Below, piece by piece: positions 59,595 through 64,000 of a stretch of 64,000 bases of DNA; position 1 is the first letter of the stretch, and each line of letters opens with the position of its first letter. The notes below the pieces were generated by a model. The model made no database searches. It was not told the origin of the DNA and saw only the letters and a program-made list of their open reading frames with translations. Source of the stretch: Pseudidiomarina salinarum. Lineage in GTDB: Bacteria > Pseudomonadota > Gammaproteobacteria > Enterobacterales > Alteromonadaceae. A program made the position numbers and the translations under genes. The DNA lies in NCBI RefSeq assembly GCF_000753715.1, contig NZ_JPER01000004.1:274859-338858 (forward strand), in the 5' to 3' direction.

Positions 59595-61055
59595 TTACTT
59601 ATTCGGATAGCCGAGAATGATATTCACGCGGCGATTATCCTGACGATCAGAAGCCGTGACGTTATAGGTATTACGACGGGTCGCACCAAAGCCTTCTACA
59701 TTCAACCGCGAACGGTCGACCGTGAAGTGTTTCACCAGATAATCGGCAACACTTTGTGCACGTTCCCGCGAGATTTTCTGTGCCATCTCAGGGCTGGCGT
59801 TATCCGTATGGCCTTCCAGGGTTACTGTAAGGTCAGGATGCGCTTCCAGGTATTCCGCAACGTCGCCAAGTTGATCGTGGTACTTAGGATCAATTGTTGA
59901 ACCATTGGTTGGGAACTCAAGTTCCATTGCCAGGGTGATGCGGGCTGGAATCGGCTCCAGGCCTTCAATGTCGGTAGCACAACCGATAATGGCATTGATA
60001 CGACGGTTGGCTTGCTTGCCAGCATCGGTATCATTGTCAGCAACCGGACGGGTTTCACCGTAGCCTACAGCAGTCAGGCGATCACCATCGATGTCATGCT
60101 CTGACGTCAGGTAATTAACCACACTTTGCGCACGTTCCTGCGACAACCGCAGGTTGTCCGCATCGTTGCCAACGTTATCCGTATGGCCTTCAATGACTGC
60201 GCGGGTTTCCGGATATTTATCCAGGAAGGTCGCAAGAACCAACATATGCTCGCGATTGACGCGCTGGATGTCATTCTTGGCAATCTCAAACTCGATATCC
60301 AGCTCGCTGCAATAGCGCACTTGATCCACAACCACTGGTGCTGGTGCCGGAGCAGCTGTCGCTGGTTCCTCAACAACCGGTACTTGTTTTGCAGGTGCAT
60401 GGCTGGTGGCGCCAAAACGGAACAGTACATTAACCGAGTACAGATCGATATCGCCCCGGTTACCGACCGCGTCATCCATACGATAGCGTTCTACTTCAAA
60501 GCGCAGCGCTACTGAATCGTTCACCTGGTACTGGTAACCTGCACCGACTTTATAGTGGGTGCTGGTTTTCTGGTAATGCGGCGTAAATACATTCACTGCG
60601 CCGGTACCGACGAAATCGACTGTCGACTTACTATTATGCGCCCCAATCCGGGCGAACAGTGATGAACGCTCGGTAAGTGGGTACATGCCAATTAAATCAA
60701 GATTCCACCCGCGAAAATCGAGTTCGCCCGTTTTGGTACCGGCCGGCACTGTCGTTGCGGTGTAGTTAAACTCACCTAAGTTAAAGTAACCGCCTTCCAA
60801 TGCGAAATGCTGATTAAACTTATAACCGGCGAAGATCTTGTAGCCGAATTCTCTGTCATCGAAGCGGAACACGCTAGTTTCGAAACCTGAGTTAGCCAGG
60901 TCAGCGATAATTTCGTCTTTCGCAATGGTGGCGCGAGCAGGACCGCCGCCAGCACCCAGATACCATCCGGGCTGGTCGGTTGCCACTGCTGGCATAGCTA
61001 TACCAACTAAGGCAAGTGCACCAATCGCTTGGGTAATTTTATTTGTTTTCATCAT
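59595..61055 (-). CDS. OmpA-family protein with two tandem peptidoglycan-binding domains
   Basis: A 486-residue outer-membrane protein. Signal peptide ends about residue 26 (GIAMPAVA). An eight-strand-type barrel follows (DQPGWYLGAGGGPARATI, FGYKIFAGYKFNQHFALEGG), then a proline/alanine linker near 215-240. Two OmpA C-terminal domains are visible: one with EGHTDNVGNDADNLRLSQER and one with LEGHTDNASPEMAQKISRER, each with the NRRI/NRRV motif. Usual OmpA has one. The ATG at 61055 or 61052 fits GGAG; GTG at 61064 is less likely. It follows the repeat lipoprotein gene by about 32 nt. Confidence 0.88.
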   Translation of the reverse strand: MMKTNKITQAIGALALVGIAMPAVATDQPGWYLGAGGGPARATIAKDEIIADLANSGFETSVFRFDDREFGYKIFAGYKFNQHFALEGGYFNLGEFNYTATTVPAGTKTGELDFRGWNLDLIGMYPLTERSSLFARIGAHNSKSTVDFVGTGAVNVFTPHYQKTSTHYKVGAGYQYQVNDSVALRFEVERYRMDDAVGNRGDIDLYSVNVLFRFGATSHAPAKQVPVVEEPATAAPAPAPVVVDQVRYCSELDIEFEIAKNDIQRVNREHMLVLATFLDKYPETRAVIEGHTDNVGNDADNLRLSQERAQSVVNYLTSEHDIDGDRLTAVGYGETRPVADNDTDAGKQANRRINAIIGCATDIEGLEPIPARITLAMELEFPTNGSTIDPKYHDQLGDVAEYLEAHPDLTVTLEGHTDNASPEMAQKISRERAQSVADYLVKHFTVDRSRLNVEGFGATRRNTYNVTASDRQDNRRVNIILGYPNK

Positions 61056-61087
61056 ACTCTCCACTGAAACCTTATTAATATTGTCTA

Positions 61088-63805
61088 TTACTCTGCCGGT
61101 ACATTTATCACGGTGTTCACCACCGTAACCGATGCACCCAGAGACAGAGCCCGACCATCTAAGGTCACGAGATTGACGTTTCCTGAGGTGGAGATACTGA
61201 CGCCATCCTGCGCGATAATAGTACCTTTCATAAAGCCACCACCAGCAGCGTTAATCGTTGCTGCACTACCGACTTGCCAGAAGATGTTCTTCGCCTGGGC
61301 ACCGTTAGTGAGTATCACGCTTTGCGGGAAGTCAGCGCCGGGGCCACCTACAGTCAGCGTTGTCGCCATCTGGAAGACAAACACGGCGTTGAGGTTACCC
61401 TGGCCATCCAGCGTCAGATCGTTGCCCTGAATCATGAAGGCGCCACTTTGTGCTGTGTAGATGCCAGGAGTCAGCGTCAGGCCACCAAGATTTTCGTTAC
61501 CAGGATTCTGGCCACCAGGCATATTCGCCGGGGTCAGTTCCAGGTATGCCGCCTGGGCATCAAGACGAGCCTGAATAGCAATCGCTTCGGTAACAGCTGT
61601 GCCATCCTGCGGACAGGCAACGGTAGGCGGTGGTGGAGCGGTGTAGATCTTACCGTTCACTTTACCTTCGTTCAGCGGAGTAATGGTATATTCACAGCCA
61701 GGCTCAGAAACAAAACCTGTCACTAAAGTCGATACGGCTGTGGTACCTAAATCACCGTTAATGATGGTGAGCAGGCCTTCGTTCGTTACGCCGGCGGTGC
61801 CGCCAAAGGTACCAAAAGGTGCTGCGGTATTCAGGTCAACCGGCTGCAGACAGCTTTGGGTTGGCGCTGTGGTAGTAAAGGTCCACTCATAGTCAGCAAC
61901 TAATTCGTTGCCCGGGACTATAAGATCTTTAACACCGTTGGTGCCGCTTACTATGGTGGCGCGATAAGTCACGTTCTCTGCCAGCTGGTTTTGCGGAATA
62001 AAGGTGATGATGGTGCCGGTTGCCACATCAAGCTCGATAGATTCAGCAGTAACTGTGTTTAGCGGATCTGCATCTTCAAATACCAGGAAGGTCATGTCAT
62101 TGACCGTCGTCGGGTCAAGACGGGTACCTGATGGTATGTCGAAGGTAGCGTTCACGCTGGCATTCGGACAAACCGCCAGCATATCCGTGTCCATGGGGTC
62201 TGTTGACGCCACAGAGATGTTTGTAGACGGTGCCGCAGCAACCGTAGTAAACATCCAGATATAGTCGCTGGCGTTGAGTACAGAACCCTGATTGCCGGCA
62301 AGTTCGTTAGCAGCCACATCGGTGACGGTGCTTTCGATTGTCGCGGTATAGGTTGTGCCTTCGTCCAGGTTTTGGTCTGGCGTAAATACTGCGCTACGTG
62401 AAGCGACAACATAGGTAACATCACCGGTCGGAGACACACAAGGCGTTTCACATGTCAGCGTAAAGCTGGTACCGGTAACGGTGGTTGCTAGCATATCTTC
62501 GCTGAACACAGCAGTAATACCAGTGTTAATCGGAACGTTGGCAGTAGGGCCCGGATCGGTAGTCAACGGCTCAGTCAGAGTAACCCGCGGACGAGTCGTA
62601 TCTGGCGTAATACCGGTGGTGAATTCCCATACGTAATCACTTACGGTGCCAGCTGAACCCTGGTTACCAGATAACTCGTTACCAGCAAGGTCGGTAACTG
62701 TGCTGCTAATAGTGGCTGTATAAGTGGTTTCCCAATCCAGATTCTGGTCCGGGGTAAACACGGCGCTGCGCGATGCCAGTTCATAAGAAACATCACCGGC
62801 AGGCGATACACAAGGTGTTTCACAGGTAACCGTAAAAGTGGTACCAGTAACAGTTGTGGCTAGCATATCTTCACTGAAAACTGCAGAAACAGTGGTGTTG
62901 ACCGGAACATTCGTGGTCGGGCCCGGCGACGTTGTCAGCGGGTCAGTCACTGTAACCTGCGGCCGTGTTGTATCAGCCGCCGCGCCTGTGGTGAATTCCC
63001 AGACATAGTTGCTTGGTCCGCTCAGTGGGGTCTGATTACCCGCCAGCTCATTGCCGGCAAGATCAGTCACTGTGCTTACGATAGTCGCTGTGTAGGTGGT
63101 CGACACGGCGAGATCCTGGGCCGGTTCAAATACTGCAATACGCGAGGCAGCATCGTAAGACACTGCGCCGGTAGGCGCTACGCAAGGTGATGCGCAAGTC
63201 AGGGTAAAGCTACTGCTGGTAATGGTAGTCGCCAGCATAGCTTCACTGAATGCTGCAGAGATAGCGGTATTTATCGCTACTCCAGCAGTCGGGCCCGGAT
63301 CACTGGTCGCAGGTTGCGTTACCGTTACCTGGGGCCGTGTAGTATCCGGCGTCGGACCGGTCGTGAATTCCCAAACAAAGGGCTGGGCTAGCGACAGGCC
63401 GGTAGAGCTGCTGGTCGCATTATGAATAGTTGCGGTATACAGCGTTAACGGATCCAGCATCGCCGGGCTGGTGACCGTAAATGTTGCCATGGTATTGGCG
63501 GCATTCATGGTTACAGTGCCGGTAGGGCTGGTACAGGGGCTTGCACAGGTAACGGTGAAGTTACTTGTGGTCAGCGGGCTTACGGCTTCACTGAACTGGG
63601 CGGTGATCAAAGGATCAACCACGGTGACGTCAGTTGCATCGTTCGCCGGAGTGACCGCGGTCACTGTAGGAGATAAAGCAACATTGCCTTCGTTACCGAG
63701 GACGGGATCCCGGCCATCATCGCCACAAGCGGCTAAGGCAGTAGTAAACGCTGCCAGCATCAGCCATTTGTGGACGCCAGAAAAGCTAGTTAATTTAGAG
63801 CGCAT
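61088..63805 (-). CDS. Large lipoprotein: five Ig-like repeats plus ice-binding-type (DUF3494) domain
   Basis: A 905-residue exported lipoprotein. Lipobox ALAAC with cysteine 27. Then five Ig-like (Big_5/SbsA type) domains at about 44-159, 160-283, 284-407, 408-529 and 530-652; domains 2-4 are near-identical in layout, each with TC-x-x-PC, FSE-x-ML, TTYTATI-x-STVTD and a closing EFTTG. Residues about 660-905 form a DUF3494 domain (AAPFGTFGGTAGVTNEG, GGLTLTPGIYTA, AQAKNIFWQVGSAATI), the fold of ice-binding proteins but also of many adhesins. AGAGGA lies 8 nt before the ATG. Probably cell-surface; ligand unknown. Confidence 0.88.
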   Translation of the reverse strand: MRSKLTSFSGVHKWLMLAAFTTALAACGDDGRDPVLGNEGNVALSPTVTAVTPANDATDVTVVDPLITAQFSEAVSPLTTSNFTVTCASPCTSPTGTVTMNAANTMATFTVTSPAMLDPLTLYTATIHNATSSSTGLSLAQPFVWEFTTGPTPDTTRPQVTVTQPATSDPGPTAGVAINTAISAAFSEAMLATTITSSSFTLTCASPCVAPTGAVSYDAASRIAVFEPAQDLAVSTTYTATIVSTVTDLAGNELAGNQTPLSGPSNYVWEFTTGAAADTTRPQVTVTDPLTTSPGPTTNVPVNTTVSAVFSEDMLATTVTGTTFTVTCETPCVSPAGDVSYELASRSAVFTPDQNLDWETTYTATISSTVTDLAGNELSGNQGSAGTVSDYVWEFTTGITPDTTRPRVTLTEPLTTDPGPTANVPINTGITAVFSEDMLATTVTGTSFTLTCETPCVSPTGDVTYVVASRSAVFTPDQNLDEGTTYTATIESTVTDVAANELAGNQGSVLNASDYIWMFTTVAAAPSTNISVASTDPMDTDMLAVCPNASVNATFDIPSGTRLDPTTVNDMTFLVFEDADPLNTVTAESIELDVATGTIITFIPQNQLAENVTYRATIVSGTNGVKDLIVPGNELVADYEWTFTTTAPTQSCLQPVDLNTAAPFGTFGGTAGVTNEGLLTIINGDLGTTAVSTLVTGFVSEPGCEYTITPLNEGKVNGKIYTAPPPPTVACPQDGTAVTEAIAIQARLDAQAAYLELTPANMPGGQNPGNENLGGLTLTPGIYTAQSGAFMIQGNDLTLDGQGNLNAVFVFQMATTLTVGGPGADFPQSVILTNGAQAKNIFWQVGSAATINAAGGGFMKGTIIAQDGVSISTSGNVNLVTLDGRALSLGASVTVVNTVINVPAE
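62219..63328 (-). repeat. Three 372-bp tandem coding repeats in the lipoprotein gene
   Basis: Repeat units begin at 63328, 62956 and 62584 and encode residues 160-283, 284-407 and 408-529. The first two intervals are exactly 124 codons. Similarity between units is strong enough that domain number could change by recombination. Flanking Ig-like domains 1 and 5 are more diverged. Confidence 0.75.
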
Positions 63806-63978
63806 TAGTTAAATCCTCTCGGTAATAGTGTTACAGGCATTTCCGACCGTGGTTAATTCGTACGTAGGATCGGTTAGGTTGCGAGTGTCTGCTTTTTCGG
63901 GAGGAGTGTCTGTACGGTAGCGCGCTTATAGGCGTGAAAGGGGATTTAAATAGATAAAAACGCTAAAAAAATTTTCAT

Positions 63979-64000
63979 AAAAAAAGCCCCTGTCATCTGA
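63979..64000 (-). terminator. Probable terminator half at window edge
   Basis: On the minus strand the edge reads TCAGATGACAGGGGCTTTTTTT: a G-rich arm ending in a T-run, as in an intrinsic terminator for a gene lying to the right. The pairing arm would be outside the window, so this is partial. The 195-nt stretch 63806-64000 otherwise holds only the lipoprotein promoter region. Confidence 0.4.

Noticed and set aside
1..64000. CRISPR arrays, transposases, prophage genes, tRNA or rRNA genes
   Set aside because: No regularly spaced short repeats, transposase motifs, phage modules, or tRNA/rRNA-like sequences were noticed when reading both strands; short tRNAs cannot be excluded without a scan.

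Overview
The window is about 64 kb of gene-dense, moderately GC-rich chromosome from a gammaproteobacterium. Several blocks have classic gammaproteobacterial order (lptM-lysA-dapF-DUF484-xerC-yigB-uvrD beside cyaY-hemCDXY), together with a NarX/NarL, FNR-type nitrate-respiration island. Protein style suggests a Rheinheimera/Arsukibacterium/Alishewanella-like (Chromatiaceae/Alteromonadales) facultative anaerobe. That placement is an inference from recognised families, not from a marker gene search. No rRNA, tRNA, insertion sequence, prophage or CRISPR array was seen.

Positions 1-34.7 kb form an anaerobic respiration island. It starts with two nitrate/nitrite porters (one cut by the window edge). 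Next come ubiU-ubiV-mog facing ubiT (O2-independent ubiquinone synthesis plus a molybdenum-cofactor gene), hemN (O2-independent haem) and nrdG-nrdD (anaerobic ribonucleotide reductase, behind an FNR box and two NrdR boxes). A porin, a small cysteine protein, narGHJI with a parvulin gene, narX, a third porter, narL-moeA and a thiamine-diphosphate decarboxylase follow. A nine-gene operon moaA-mobA-moaBCDE-modABC supplies molybdate uptake and cofactor synthesis for NarG. Facing it, trhP with a ferredoxin gene forms a tRNA-hydroxylation pair. The genes fit together as one regulon: nitrate uptake, sensing, reduction at the membrane, quinone and cofactor supply, and O2-independent replacements for aerobic enzymes. 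FNR-like boxes (TTGAT-N4-ATCAA) and NarL 7-2-7 heptamer pairs (TACYYMT type) occur in front of several of these genes.

Positions 34.7-46 kb are more accessory. They hold a LysR gene facing glutaryl-CoA dehydrogenase, then an E1 alpha/beta-fused 2-oxoacid dehydrogenase, a FabD-like acyltransferase and diacylglycerol kinase in tight overlap. A potassium-filter glutamate-receptor-like channel is paired with an exported beta-propeller. LysE-type exporter, recQ and rarD follow.

Positions 46-57.4 kb are core housekeeping: uvrD, yigB, xerC, DUF484, dapF, lysA and lptM on the minus strand, and cyaY-hemC-hemD-hemX-hemY on the plus strand.

Positions 57.4-64 kb hold a YceI protein with cytochrome b561, a CRP-family regulator, and an envelope pair: an OmpA-like protein with two tandem peptidoglycan-binding domains, downstream of a large lipoprotein with five Ig-like repeats and an ice-binding-type (DUF3494) C-terminal domain. 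The most unusual units are the gcdH/E1-fusion/acyltransferase operon, the channel/propeller pair, the repeat lipoprotein/tandem-OmpA pair, and the uncharacterised cysteine protein with its palindromic upstream region in the nitrate cluster.
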